This document shows positions 50,882 through 61,137 of a stretch of 64,000 nucleotides of DNA, piece by piece. Source of the stretch: Bradyrhizobium sp. Gha (GTDB lineage: Bacteria > Pseudomonadota > Alphaproteobacteria > Rhizobiales > Xanthobacteraceae). Where the stretch lies: positions 1 through 64,000 of the forward strand of contig NZ_FOQM01000024.1 in NCBI RefSeq assembly GCF_900113735.1, given 5' to 3'. The notes under the pieces were generated by a model, which saw only the letters and a list, made by a program, of their open reading frames with translations, searched no databases and was not told the origin of the DNA. The position numbers were made by a program, and so were the translations under genes. Numbering within the stretch: the first letter of the stretch is position 1; each line of letters opens with the position of its first letter.

Positions 50882-51053
50882 CGTCATTGCGAACTGAGGC
50901 GCAGCCACATACGCAACTGTCATCGCCCGGCTCGACCGGGCGATCCAGTATTCCAGAGACAGCAGTGAGATACGCAGAGGCCGCGGCGTACTGGATGCCC
51001 CGGTCAAGCCGGGGCATGACAGCGGTGTGTGGTTGGGTCCTTCGCAATGACGG
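50882..51053. repeat. Outer palindromic element interrupted by a nested family B repeat
   Basis: The outer 12-bp inverted repeat CGTCATTGCGAA / TTCGCAATGACG has further complementary arms (GCAGCCACATACG... against ...GTGTGTGGTTG). It is split by a complete family B element at 50917-51022. The outer tips match family A. Confidence 0.7.
50917..51022. repeat. Palindromic repeat, family B, nested inside another element
   Basis: CTGTCATCGCCCGGCTCGACC...GGGCGATCCAGTATTCC and GCGTACTGGATGCCCCGG...GGGGCATGACAG. It is the closest match to the copy at 15388-15491, sharing the CAGAGACAG middle and the GGCCGCGGCGTACTGG block. Confidence 0.85.
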
Positions 51054-51059
51054 TCTTGG

Positions 51060-51653
51060 CTAGGACCCCGCTTTCAACGCCTTCTCCATCTGCGGCAGCA
51101 GCACGGTGCGGAAATTCTCCGGCGTGATGGGGCCGACCAGCTTGTAGACGATGGTGCCTTCGGGGTCGACGACGAACGTCTCCGGCACGCCATAGACGCC
51201 CCATTCGATCGAGGCGCGGCCGTTGGCGTCCGTGCCGACGCGGCTGAACGGGTTGCCGTAGCGGCCGAGGAAGCGGCGCGCATTGTCGGGCGCGTCCTTG
51301 TAGTTGATGCCGACGATCTGGAAGCGCTTGTCCGTGGCGAGCTCCGTCAGCAGCGGCGCCTCCTCGTGGCACGGCACGCACCAGGAGGCCCAGACATTGA
51401 CGAGGCTGACCTTGCCCTTGAACGCGGCGGGATCGAGGCCCGGCACTCGGATGCCGTCAGCCTGCAATCCCTCGAGCGGCGGCAGCGTGGTCTGCGGCAC
51501 GGGATGGCCGATCAGCGCGGAGGGGATCCGCGACGGATCGCCGCCGCCGAGCCGAAACCAGAACAGCACGGCAAGGGCGGTGAAGGCGAGCAGCGGCAGC
51601 ACCATCAGCAAGGTGCGGCGCGGTGCAGGTGCGGGGGGCGATTGATCGCTCAT
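51060..51653 (-). CDS. ccmG: Cytochrome c biogenesis thiol:disulfide oxidoreductase CcmG/DsbE
   Basis: 197 residues with one N-terminal membrane anchor and a periplasmic thioredoxin fold. The active site is WASWCVPCHEEAP, and the GVYGVPETFVVDPEG loop with the cis-Pro is typical. It keeps apocytochrome c Cys reduced for haem attachment. Its start overlaps the ccmD stop (ATGA). It equals cycY in B. japonicum nomenclature. It is the last gene of the ccmABCDG cluster. Confidence 0.95.
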   Translation of the reverse strand: MSDQSPPAPAPRRTLLMVLPLLAFTALAVLFWFRLGGGDPSRIPSALIGHPVPQTTLPPLEGLQADGIRVPGLDPAAFKGKVSLVNVWASWCVPCHEEAPLLTELATDKRFQIVGINYKDAPDNARRFLGRYGNPFSRVGTDANGRASIEWGVYGVPETFVVDPEGTIVYKLVGPITPENFRTVLLPQMEKALKAGS

Positions 51654-51847
51654 GTCGTCGTTCTTGGTGTGTCGATCGCGCTGCGGCCGGAGCGGCGGGT
51701 GACGCCGCTGCGCTCGAGCTCGCGCAAGCGCTGCGTCTGGTTGCGATAGTCGATCACGACCCAGCCGATCAGGAGCGCGACCACGATGGCGGCGGCGGCA
51801 TAGGAGATCACGATGAAGGGCGCGTAGGGGCCAAGCGACATGATCAT
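51650..51847 (-). CDS. ccmD: Haem exporter protein CcmD
   Basis: 65 residues, a single membrane helix (about 10-33, FIVISYAAAAIVVALLIGWVV) followed by DYRNQTQRLRELE, the CcmD signature. It holds CcmE to the CcmABC complex. Start and stop both overlap neighbours by ATGA, which supports the ATG at 51847 over the one at 51841. It equals cycX in B. japonicum. It is encoded in a longer antisense-like frame and is easily missed. Confidence 0.9.
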   Translation of the reverse strand: MIMSLGPYAPFIVISYAAAAIVVALLIGWVVIDYRNQTQRLRELERSGVTRRSGRSAIDTPRTTT

Positions 51848-52575
51848 GCTGCTTTCCGACCTGCCTGCATCATCTGCAGGGAGCGGACGCGCCGGCGCAA
51901 AATCTCGTTGCGCATCGCAGCCAGGTGCAGCGTGACGAACAGCAGCGTGAACGCGACCGCCATCACCAGCAACGGAATCAGGAACGCCTTGTCGAGCGTC
52001 GAGCCGCCCATGCGCATCACCGAGGCCGGCTGGTGCAGCGTGTTCCACCAGTCGACCGAGAACTTGATGATCGGAAGATTGAGTGCGCCGACCAGCGTCA
52101 GCACGGCGGCAGCACGCGCTGCGCGCGAGGGATCTTCCACCGCGCGCCACAGCGCCATCAGGCCGAGATACATCAGGAACAGGATCAGCACCGATGTCAG
52201 CCGTGCATCCCATTCCCAATAGGTGCCCCACATCGGCCGGCCCCACAGCGAGCCCGTGAGCAGCGCGAGGAAGGTGAACGCGGCGCCGATCGGTGCGGCA
52301 GCTTTCGCGGCGACGTCGGCGAGCGGATGCCGCCACACCAGCGTGCCGAGCGAAGCCACACTCATCACGCCCCAGACGAACATCGAGAGCCACGCATTGG
52401 GTACGTGGATGAACATGATCTTCACGGTCGCGCCCTGCTGATAATCATCAGGCGCGGTGGCCGATTGATAGAGGCCGATCGCGAGCAGGATGATTGTCGC
52501 GGCCACAAGCCATGGCAGCACCCGCGCCGAGAGCGCGAGGAACCTGGTGGGGTTGGCGAGGTCAATCAGCGACAT
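51844..52575 (-). CDS. ccmC: Haem ABC exporter permease CcmC
   Basis: 243 residues with six helices. The haem-handling WGxxW motif is WGTYWEWDARLTS, flanked by candidate haem ligands FIHVPNAWL and WWNTLHQPASV. It loads haem on CcmE at the periplasmic side. It equals cycZ in B. japonicum. It is 91 bp downstream of ccmB and overlaps ccmD. Confidence 0.96.
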   Translation of the reverse strand: MSLIDLANPTRFLALSARVLPWLVAATIILLAIGLYQSATAPDDYQQGATVKIMFIHVPNAWLSMFVWGVMSVASLGTLVWRHPLADVAAKAAAPIGAAFTFLALLTGSLWGRPMWGTYWEWDARLTSVLILFLMYLGLMALWRAVEDPSRAARAAAVLTLVGALNLPIIKFSVDWWNTLHQPASVMRMGGSTLDKAFLIPLLVMAVAFTLLFVTLHLAAMRNEILRRRVRSLQMMQAGRKAA

Positions 52576-52666
52576 GGTGTTCTGATAATCACAGGTCGGC
52601 GCTCACGCAATCAGCATGGAAGCGCGTAGCGAAAGTTGATCGGGGTCAAGCCAATCGAACCCATTT

Positions 52667-53335
52667 TCAGTCGAGTCCATGTTTCAGGCTCGCCGCCGCC
52701 GCGAACGGGCCGATCACGAGGCTGACCAGCGTCAGCGCGCAGAGGATCGAGAATGGCGCCCCGAATGACAACGGCCCCGTGATCGCGGCTTGCGAGGCTG
52801 CGACCCCGAAGATGAGCACGGGTATCGACAGCGGCAGCACCAGCACGGCCATCAAGAGCCCGCCCCGGTGCAGCGTCACCGCCAGCGCCGCACCGATCAT
52901 GCCGGTAAAGGTCAGCGCCGGGGTGCCGGCGAGCAGCGTCAGCGCAACGGCGCCGGTGGCGGCCATGTCGAGATTGAGCAGCAGGCCGAGCACGGGGGCT
53001 GCGACAACAAGCGGCAGGCCCGCGGCCAGCCAATGCGCCAGCGCCTTGGCTGCGCAGGCCAGTTCCAGCGGGGTCCGGCTCATCGTGATCAAATCGAGTG
53101 AGCCGTCCTCATGGTCGGCCATGAACAGCCGGTCCAGCGTGAGCAGGCTGGCCAGCAGCGCGCCGAGCCAGAGGATGGCAGGCCCCAGCCGCGACAGCAG
53201 CGCCAGATCCGGTCCCAGCGCGAATGGCATCAGCACGACGACGGTCAGGAAGAACAGCACGCCAATGAGCGCCCCGCCGCCAACGCGCAGCGCGATCTTG
53301 ATGTCCCGACGGATCAGGGCGGAGAGGGCGGTCAT
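52667..53335 (-). CDS. ccmB: Haem ABC exporter permease CcmB
   Basis: 222 residues with six helices from the ATG at 53335 (GGAG upstream; the frame stays open to 53383). MTALSALIRRDIKIALR at the N-terminus, GPAILWLGALLASLLTLDRLFMADHEDGSLD and ALAHWLAAGLPLVVAAP are family landmarks. It forms the permease partner of the CcmA ATPase. It equals cycW in B. japonicum. A 270-bp gap containing a family D repeat separates it from ccmA. Confidence 0.95.
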   Translation of the reverse strand: MTALSALIRRDIKIALRVGGGALIGVLFFLTVVVLMPFALGPDLALLSRLGPAILWLGALLASLLTLDRLFMADHEDGSLDLITMSRTPLELACAAKALAHWLAAGLPLVVAAPVLGLLLNLDMAATGAVALTLLAGTPALTFTGMIGAALAVTLHRGGLLMAVLVLPLSIPVLIFGVAASQAAITGPLSFGAPFSILCALTLVSLVIGPFAAAASLKHGLD

Positions 53336-53388
53336 GGGGGGCTCCGTCCGGGGCCGCGTATGGCCGCCTCTCGCCACAGGCAAACTGC

Positions 53389-53559
53389 GCTCCCTCCCCC
53401 CTTGTGGGGGAGGGTTGGGGAGGGGGGTAGCCCCGGGAGAGATGCTCGCTTGGGGCGAGGCGACAGCAACAGAGCGCTCGCTTCTCCAACGCTAGAATCG
53501 AGAGGCCGCGCCGTACCGCACCCCCCTCCCTGACCCTCCCCCACAAGGGGGGAGGGAAC
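53389..53559. repeat. Palindromic repeat, family D, between ccmA and ccmB
   Basis: GCTCCCTCCCCCCTTGTGGGGGAGGG and its complement GACCCTCCCCCACAAGGGGGGAGGGA bracket a 100-bp middle with a further CTCGCTTGGGG... stem. As RNA it could form a long hairpin within the ccm operon, with possible effects on ccmB expression. Confidence 0.85.
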
Positions 53560-53606
53560 GGAGAGGCCGGCGCCCGGCCGCTTGGAAAACTGAGGGTCCA
53601 CGATCC

Positions 53607-54209
53607 TCACGCCGTCCCCCCGATCCGCAGCTCCCGCGCTTCGATCCCGAGCGGCCCATGGGTGGCCGCAATGATCATGCCGCCGCCTGCCAGGTGGCCC
53701 CGCATCAGGCCGCCGAACATCTCCTGACCGGCGGCATCCAGTGCCGTGGTCGGTTCGTCCAGCAGCCAGACCGGGCGGCGGACCGTCAGCAGCCGGGCCA
53801 GCGACAGCCGGCGGCGCTGGCCGGCGGACAGGAAGGAGGCGGGCAGATCGGCGGCATGGTCGAGACCGACGGCCGCGAGACTCGCGGCCGCGTCAAAACG
53901 CTTGCCGCCGAGAAAATCAGCCCAGAATGACAAATTTTCCGCCACGCTCAGGGCCGGCTTCAGCGCATCGCGGTGGCCGAGATAGTGGCACTGCTCGGGC
54001 AGCGTCATGTCGGCGTCGCCGCCGTCCAGTACGATCGTGCCGCCAGCCGGAATGAGCAGGCCCGCGATCAGCCGCAGCAGCGAGGTCTTGCCCGAACCGT
54101 TGCGGCCGACGACAGCCACGGCTGCGCCGGAGGCCACCTCGAAATCGAGCCCGGAAAACACCTCGCGGCCGCTCCGCACGCAAGTGACCCCACGTCCGGA
54201 CAGCTGCAT
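53607..54209 (-). CDS. ccmA: Haem ABC exporter ATP-binding protein CcmA
   Basis: 200 residues from the ATG at 54209 (a TTG at 54233 is less likely). Walker A is VGRNGSGKTSLLR, the signature LSAGQRRRLSLARLL and Walker B VWLLDEPTTALD. It powers haem release from the CcmCDE complex. It equals cycV in B. japonicum. It is first in the ccmABCDG order and divergent from acnA. Confidence 0.95.
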   Translation of the reverse strand: MQLSGRGVTCVRSGREVFSGLDFEVASGAAVAVVGRNGSGKTSLLRLIAGLLIPAGGTIVLDGGDADMTLPEQCHYLGHRDALKPALSVAENLSFWADFLGGKRFDAAASLAAVGLDHAADLPASFLSAGQRRRLSLARLLTVRRPVWLLDEPTTALDAAGQEMFGGLMRGHLAGGGMIIAATHGPLGIEARELRIGGTA

Positions 54210-54447
54210 CTGGCCTGGTACCAACCTGTTCAAGCCAGGCCTCAGGAATTGTTGGGGTAGCGCATCAGAATTTTTGGCTCGCGACTTGCTCGGTTCGATT
54301 GTGGCTGTGGCGGCGCGGTTAGAAAGCTTCTATAAGCCCGGAACTACTTGATGCAGCAACTCAACCTGCCCCTGCAAGCGACCCAGCCTGATACGCTGAC
54401 GGTGTTAAAATACCCTGCCGGGTATGTCTAACAATTGGGATTCCTAC
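54210..54447. other. Divergent promoter region between ccmA and acnA
   Basis: 238 bp that must hold both promoters. No clear -35/-10 hexamers or regulator boxes are recognisable by eye. A GGGTAT...CGGGTAT direct similarity precedes acnA. An in-frame ATG at 54424 lies upstream of the chosen acnA start. Confidence 0.4.
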
Positions 54448-57168
<2,721 letters not shown>

Positions 57169-57215
57169 AGCACGATCCGGAAGACTGCGCAGCGGTTCTC
57201 CGGAAAGATCATGCT
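57169..57215. repeat. REP-like imperfect palindrome after acnA
   Basis: AGCACGATCCGGAAGACTG... against ...TCTCCGGAAAGATCATGCT. This short palindrome type, with GATC-CGG arms, is common in Rhizobiales intergenic DNA. It abuts the acnA stop and may protect the mRNA 3' end. Confidence 0.7.
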
Positions 57216-57300
57216 CCGACAACAAGCGAAAGTGCGCTTGGCGCACTTTGGCGCGCGAATTTGTGAACGGTGGCTCACCGCGACGTGAGTAGAAGGTTAA

Positions 57301-57333
57301 ACAAAGGCGGCCTATCAAAAAGGCCGCCTTTGT
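57301..57333 (+). terminator. Intrinsic terminator of acnA
   Basis: ACAAAGGCGGCCT / AGGCCGCCTTTGT, a perfect 13-bp stem with a 7-base A-rich loop, followed by ACGTTTG. It lies 133 bp after the stop, beyond the REP-like sequence. Confidence 0.8.
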
Positions 57334-57457
57334 ACGTTTGCGGTATGTTTCGGATGGGCCTGCCCGGCAAAAACCCCCTTGAACGGTTGGATGCATTCGG
57401 CCCGTAAGACTACGGTGACCATCAGGCGATAAGATCTTCCTCAACGAGCTACCATGT

Positions 57458-58249
57458 GTGACGTTCGACATGACTGGAATGATGGCTTCTAATCTCGTTT
57501 CGCGATGGTCCGGTGCATTGTGGTCGGGAGCAATCGGCATCTGCGCCATCGTCGCCGTCATTCGTCCCGCCCAGGCCGATCCCCGCGCGGTGGTCGAGCT
57601 CTTCACCTCCCAGGGCTGTTCCTCCTGCCCGCCCGCCGACAAGGTCATCGGCGACCTCGCCAAGGATCCCTCGATCATCGCGCTGAGCATGCCGATCGAC
57701 TATTGGGATTATCTCGGCTGGAAGGACACGCTGGCGGACTCACGTTTCTCGGCGCGGCAGCGCGCCTATTCACGGATGCGCGGTGATCGCGAAGTCTACA
57801 CGCCGCAGGTCGTGGTCAACGGCGCTGCGCATGTCATCGGCAGCGATCGCTCCGGCATCGAAAATGCAATCGACAAGACCGACACCAGCGCGGGCGTGAT
57901 GAGCGTGCCGGTGACGATGTCGCTCACGGGCAAGCAGATCAACGTGTCGGTGGCGGCGAGCAAAGAGCCGGCGGTCTCGCATGGCGAGGTCTGGATCTGC
58001 TCGATCGTGAGATCGGTGCCGATCGAGATCAGCCGCGGCGAGAACCGTGGACAGCAGATCACCTACCACAACGTCGTACGCAATCTGCTCAAGGTCGGTG
58101 ACTGGAACGGACGTCCGGAAAGCTGGACGGTGCCGATCGAGAATTTGACATCGCGCGATGCCGTCGACGGCGCGGTGGTCTATGTCCAGGACGGCAGTCG
58201 CGAGAAGCCAGGCGCAATGCTGGGCGCGGCGTACACCTCGCTGCACTGA
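57458..58249 (+). CDS. Secreted DUF1223 (thioredoxin-like) protein
   Basis: 263 residues from a GTG; nearby ATGs at 57470, 57479 and 57482 are also possible starts. A signal sequence (about 15-40, WSGAIGICAIVAVIRPAQA) is followed by RAVVELFTSQGCSSCPPADKVIGDL, a CxxC-bearing thioredoxin-like motif that defines DUF1223, then SMPIDYWDYLGWKDTLADSRFSARQRAYS and YTPQVVVNGAAHVIGSD. A periplasmic redox role is inferred from the CxxC. No partner gene is nearby. Confidence 0.82.
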   Translation: MTFDMTGMMASNLVSRWSGALWSGAIGICAIVAVIRPAQADPRAVVELFTSQGCSSCPPADKVIGDLAKDPSIIALSMPIDYWDYLGWKDTLADSRFSARQRAYSRMRGDREVYTPQVVVNGAAHVIGSDRSGIENAIDKTDTSAGVMSVPVTMSLTGKQINVSVAASKEPAVSHGEVWICSIVRSVPIEISRGENRGQQITYHNVVRNLLKVGDWNGRPESWTVPIENLTSRDAVDGAVVYVQDGSREKPGAMLGAAYTSLH

Positions 58250-58489
58250 AGCGAACGCTTCGAATCTCCTGATACAAGCACCACTTTCAGCCCTCATGGT
58301 GAGGAGGCGCGTGAGCGCCGTCTAGCGGACGATGCTCTGCATCGCCGCGGGAGCCCATGCAGGCCCCCGTTGATGCATCCGGCGCTCGATCCTTGGAGAC
58401 AGCGCTTGGCGGCTCCTGAGCACGAGGGGAGAGAGTTTTCGCGCGGATGCTCGGACTGCAGCTTCGTCACGGCCACACTCAGCCACGGA
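58250..58489. other. Intergenic region with a degenerate CTCATGGTGAGGAGG repeat
   Basis: 58293-58375 contains CCTCATGGTGAGGAGGCGCGTGAGCGCC and a following AGCCCATGCAGGCCC, resembling a known style of Bradyrhizobium interspersed repeat, but only part pairs well. Nothing coding is evident. Confidence 0.45.
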
Positions 58490-58612
58490 CAAAAAAAAGG
58501 ACCAACTTGCGTTGGTCCTCCTTGTCGTGCGTACAGACCCGATCCTGTTCGACCCCGGGGGGCTGGGGGCTGAGGAATCCGGAACCGAAAGGACCGGGTC
58601 AACGCACACCAG
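58490..58612 (-). ncRNA. Candidate structured small RNA with intrinsic terminator
   Basis: On the minus strand, a 12-bp two-part helix pairs GTGCGT (58602-58607) with ACGCAC (58527-58532) and GACCCG (58595-58600) with CGGGTC (58536-58541). It encloses a C-rich loop (CCTCAGCCCCCAGCCCCCC). An unpaired AAGGAGG follows, then a 9-bp hairpin with a GCAA-type loop (58498-58519) and eight T's. There is no ORF on this strand, and both flanking genes are on the plus strand, so the terminator serves no known gene. I cannot match it to a named RNA; several small RNAs of the Bradyrhizobium/Rhodopseudomonas lineage are known. The 5' end is estimated. Confidence 0.5.
58498..58519 (-). terminator. Strong minus-strand intrinsic terminator of the candidate small RNA
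   Basis: Perfect 9-bp stem (AGGACCAAC / GTTGGTCCT) with a 4-base loop; eight consecutive T's follow on the minus strand (A-run 58491-58498). No minus-strand gene is annotated upstream of it. Confidence 0.8.
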
Positions 58613-58655
58613 CCTTCTCGCAGCGCAGGGCGGCAGGCGGTGGGCGGAAAAGCGG

Positions 58656-58687
58656 CGATCCTGTGATTCCTGCTAACGATCCTGTGA
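58656..58687. promoter_or_regulatory. Paired 11-bp direct repeat (candidate operator)
   Basis: CGATCCTGTGA occurs twice (58656-58666 and 58677-58687) with a 10-base spacer, a 21-bp period that puts both on the same DNA face two turns apart. It lies about 45-75 bp upstream of the estimated 5' end of the candidate small RNA and about 200 bp upstream of the DUF2794 gene, so it could control either. Confidence 0.45.
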
Positions 58688-58882
58688 CGGTTTGCCGCTG
58701 GGGGGGTCCACCGTTGTCATGAGTTTCAGCCGCCCGCCGAGCTCAGCCGGGATCGTTCGAGGGGCCGGACAACAGCCTCTTGCGGCGGGGAACAGTTGGC
58801 GCAATCATGCAGATGTCATGATCCGCGGCTCCGGGGACGGTCTTCGCGGAGGCGGTCATGCCGAGCGATGAGGAGGCGCCCC

Positions 58883-59254
58883 ATGAATTTGACGTCGGAG
58901 GATGCCGATCCGAGCGAGCAGCGCGCAGCGGTGCGCCCCGCCGCTGCGAATGCCCAACCGAACCGGGTGACGTTCAACCGGCTCGAGCTCAACCGAATTC
59001 TCAACCTCTATGGCCGTATGGTCTCCGACGGCGAGTGGCGCGACTATGCCATCGACTTCCTGAAAGACCGCGCCGTGTTCTCGGTCTATCGCCGCGCCTC
59101 CGAAGTGCCGATCTACCGCATCGAGAAAGATCCGCGGCTCGCGCGCAAGCAGGGCATGTACAGCGTGATCTCGGCGACCGGCCTGATCCTGCGCCGCGGC
59201 CATGAGCTCGACCGCGTGCTGCTTGTGATCGACCGCAAGCTGGCGGTGGTGTGA
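58883..59254 (+). CDS. DUF2794 domain protein
   Basis: 123 residues; the ATG at 58883 has GAGGAGG upstream. The core VTFNRLELNRILNLYGRMVSDGEWRDYAIDFLKDRAVFSVYRRASE is the DUF2794 hallmark, a small protein conserved in Alphaproteobacteria with unknown function. The N-terminal 30 residues are variable. No signal or membrane segment is present. It is convergent with the GNAT gene (6 bp between stops). Confidence 0.9.
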   Translation: MNLTSEDADPSEQRAAVRPAAANAQPNRVTFNRLELNRILNLYGRMVSDGEWRDYAIDFLKDRAVFSVYRRASEVPIYRIEKDPRLARKQGMYSVISATGLILRRGHELDRVLLVIDRKLAVV

Positions 59255-59260
59255 CCGAAA

Positions 59261-59791
59261 TTACGTCCCAGGCACCGTCTTCGCGCCCTCGCCGAGATCG
59301 CGCTGCATCATGACCGTATCCAGCCAACGGCCGAATTTCAGGCCGACATTGGGATGCGTGCCGATCATCTTGAAGCCGCCCCGGGTGTGCACGCCGATAG
59401 ACCCGGCATTGGCGGAATCGCCGATGACGGCAATCATCTGGCGGAAGCCGCGCGCCTCGCATTCGCTGATCAGCCGGTCCAGCAGCAGCGAGCCAATGCC
59501 GCGGCGATGGAAGGCGGGATCGAGATAGATCGAGTTCTCGACTGTAAAGCGATAGGCCGGCCGCGGCCGGTAGGCGCCGGCATAGGCGTAGCCGGCGACG
59601 CGGCCGTCGAGCATGGCGACGAAATAGGGATAGCCGCCGTCGACCAGCGTGCGATAGCGGCGCGTCATCTCGGCGAGGTCGGGCGGATCGAGCTCGAACG
59701 TCGCGGTGCCCTCGCGGACAGCCTGCTGATAGATCGCGGTGATGGCGGGGAGGTCGGCCTCGATGGCGGGCCTGATTTCGGGTGCGGACAT
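59261..59791 (-). CDS. GNAT-family N-acetyltransferase (PAT-like)
   Basis: 176 residues. The acetyl-CoA-binding motif is HRRGIGSLLLDRLI, with upstream IRPAIEADLPAITAIYQQAVREGTATFE and YRPRPAYRFTVENSIYLDPAF, the pattern of phosphinothricin/methionine-sulfoximine acetyltransferase-like proteins. The true substrate is probably an amino acid analogue or a housekeeping amine; it is not predictable. No operon partner. Confidence 0.87.
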   Translation of the reverse strand: MSAPEIRPAIEADLPAITAIYQQAVREGTATFELDPPDLAEMTRRYRTLVDGGYPYFVAMLDGRVAGYAYAGAYRPRPAYRFTVENSIYLDPAFHRRGIGSLLLDRLISECEARGFRQMIAVIGDSANAGSIGVHTRGGFKMIGTHPNVGLKFGRWLDTVMMQRDLGEGAKTVPGT

Positions 59792-59851
59792 GGGGGAAGA
59801 TTAGAGCGTTCGCGAGGGCGCTGGAAGGGGCAATGCTGCTTCCACATACTC

Positions 59852-59970
59852 CGTCATTGCGAGGAGCTCGCGACAAAATTGCGTAGCAATTTTGCGCTGA
59901 TGCGACGAAGCAATCCAGAAATGCGTCCGCGAAGGGACTCTGGATTGCTTCGCTTCGCTCGCAATGACGG
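59852..59970. repeat. Palindromic repeat, family A (long form)
   Basis: CGTCATTGCGAGGAGCTCGCGACAAAATTGCG...CAATTTTGCGCTGATGCGACGAAGCAATCCAG, then CTGGATTGCTTCGCTTCGCTCGCAATGACG. It shares the extra AAAATTGCG hairpin with the copy at 17949-18064 in the opposite orientation. Confidence 0.85.
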
Positions 59971-60001
59971 TGTTTGTGGCAACTAGCTCGGCACAAACAA
60001 A

Positions 60002-60025
60002 AACCCCGGCCTTTCGGCCGGGGTT
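60002..60025 (-). terminator. Intrinsic terminator of the Bax inhibitor-1 gene
   Basis: AACCCCGGCC / GGCCGGGGTT, a perfect 10-bp stem with a TTTC loop; TTTTTGTTTGTG follows on the minus strand. It lies 27 bp past the stop. Confidence 0.85.
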
Positions 60026-60051
60026 CGTGTCCGTTCTCTTGCGGCTGGCGC

Positions 60052-60843
60052 TTAGTCGCGCTGGCCGAGGAGCTGCAGCAGCAGCGTGAACAGGTTGATG
60101 AAGTTCAAATACAGCGACAGCGCACCCGATATCGCCGCACGCTCGGCGATGTCACCGCCGGCCGAGGCGTAGCCGTAGATGTAGTCGTTCTTCAGGCGCT
60201 GGGTGTCCCAGGCGGTGAGGCCCGCGAACACGAGAACGCCGACCACCGAGACGATGAACTGCAGCGCCGTGCTGGCCAGGAACAGGTTCACCAGGCTCGC
60301 GATGATGATGCCGATCAGGCCCATGAACAGGAACGAGCCCATGCCGCTCATGTCACGCTTGGTGGTGTAGCCGTAGAGGCTCAGCGCACCGAACGTCGCC
60401 GCGGTGATGAAGAACACCCGCACGATCGAGGTGTGCGTGTACACCAGGAAGATCGAGGACAGCGAGATGCCCATCAGCGCCGAGAACACCCAGAACAGGA
60501 TCTGGGCGGTCGAGGGTGCCAGACGGTTGATGCCGGCCGAGATCACGAACACCATGGCGAGCGGCGCCAGCATGAACAGATATTTCAGCGGGCTCACGAA
60601 CATCGCGTAGCCGAACGGCGTCAGGAACAGCTTGCCGACGCGGACCGCTTCGGCCGTCGGAACGTCGGTCACGGCAGCCATGTAGACACCGAGCGCGGCG
60701 AGGCCGGTGATGGCGAGGCCGATGCTCATGTAATTGTAGATGCGCAGCATGTAGGCGCGCAGGCCGGCGTCGACCGTCGCGGCGTCAACACGCCCGGCGG
60801 CCCTGCCGAAAGGAGAAGCGTAATTGCGGTCTAGGTCCGACAT
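60052..60843 (-). CDS. Bax inhibitor-1/YccA (YbhL) family membrane protein
   Basis: 263 residues with seven helices. The family shows TGLAALGVYMAAV, PLAMVFVISAGINRLAPSTAQILFW, SLSSIFLVYTHTSIVRVFF and the C-terminal GAYASAGGDIAERAAISGALSLYLNFINLF with the acidic pH-sensor region. Members conduct Ca2+ or regulate membrane protein quality; the bacterial role is unclear. The ATG at 60843 follows GGGAATTCGACC. The upstream region may carry a ybhL-type leader RNA. Confidence 0.92.
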   Translation of the reverse strand: MSDLDRNYASPFGRAAGRVDAATVDAGLRAYMLRIYNYMSIGLAITGLAALGVYMAAVTDVPTAEAVRVGKLFLTPFGYAMFVSPLKYLFMLAPLAMVFVISAGINRLAPSTAQILFWVFSALMGISLSSIFLVYTHTSIVRVFFITAATFGALSLYGYTTKRDMSGMGSFLFMGLIGIIIASLVNLFLASTALQFIVSVVGVLVFAGLTAWDTQRLKNDYIYGYASAGGDIAERAAISGALSLYLNFINLFTLLLQLLGQRD

Positions 60844-61137
60844 GGTCGAATTCCCGTTGGTTGGCCCGGTCCGGCACAGGGGTTGCCATGCCGCCGGTTC
60901 GTCAAATTCTATCTCGGATACCGATGCCTGCCGACTAAATTTTGGCTAACAATCGGGGCTCCGAACCCATCCGATATGTGGGAAACTAACACATCCGCTG
61001 CAACCGTCCACGCGCGGCCGAATGTCGCCCTTCCGCGCGATCCTGACGAGAACCTGACGGCAGACGTGGTTAATCGCAGGAATCCTGCGATTCCGGTCCG
61101 GCCGATTCCGGCCCGGAGCGCCACCCGCTACCTTTTG
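60844..61137. other. Intergenic region upstream of the Bax inhibitor-1 gene
   Basis: 294 bp containing the candidate ybhL leader and presumably the promoter. 60910-61137 shows no gene, hairpin or repeat that I can support. It also holds the 3' end of the FtsX-type permease transcript. Confidence 0.5.
60846..60905 (-). ncRNA. Candidate ybhL leader RNA
   Basis: The known ybhL RNA motif lies upstream of this gene family in Rhizobiales. Here the minus strand just before the start carries a hairpin (CCGGC at 60893-60897 with GCCGG at 60871-60875) enclosing GCATGGCAACCCC, then a CCAACCAACGGGAA segment ending next to the start codon. The match is from memory of the motif's context, not an alignment. 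Confidence 0.4.
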
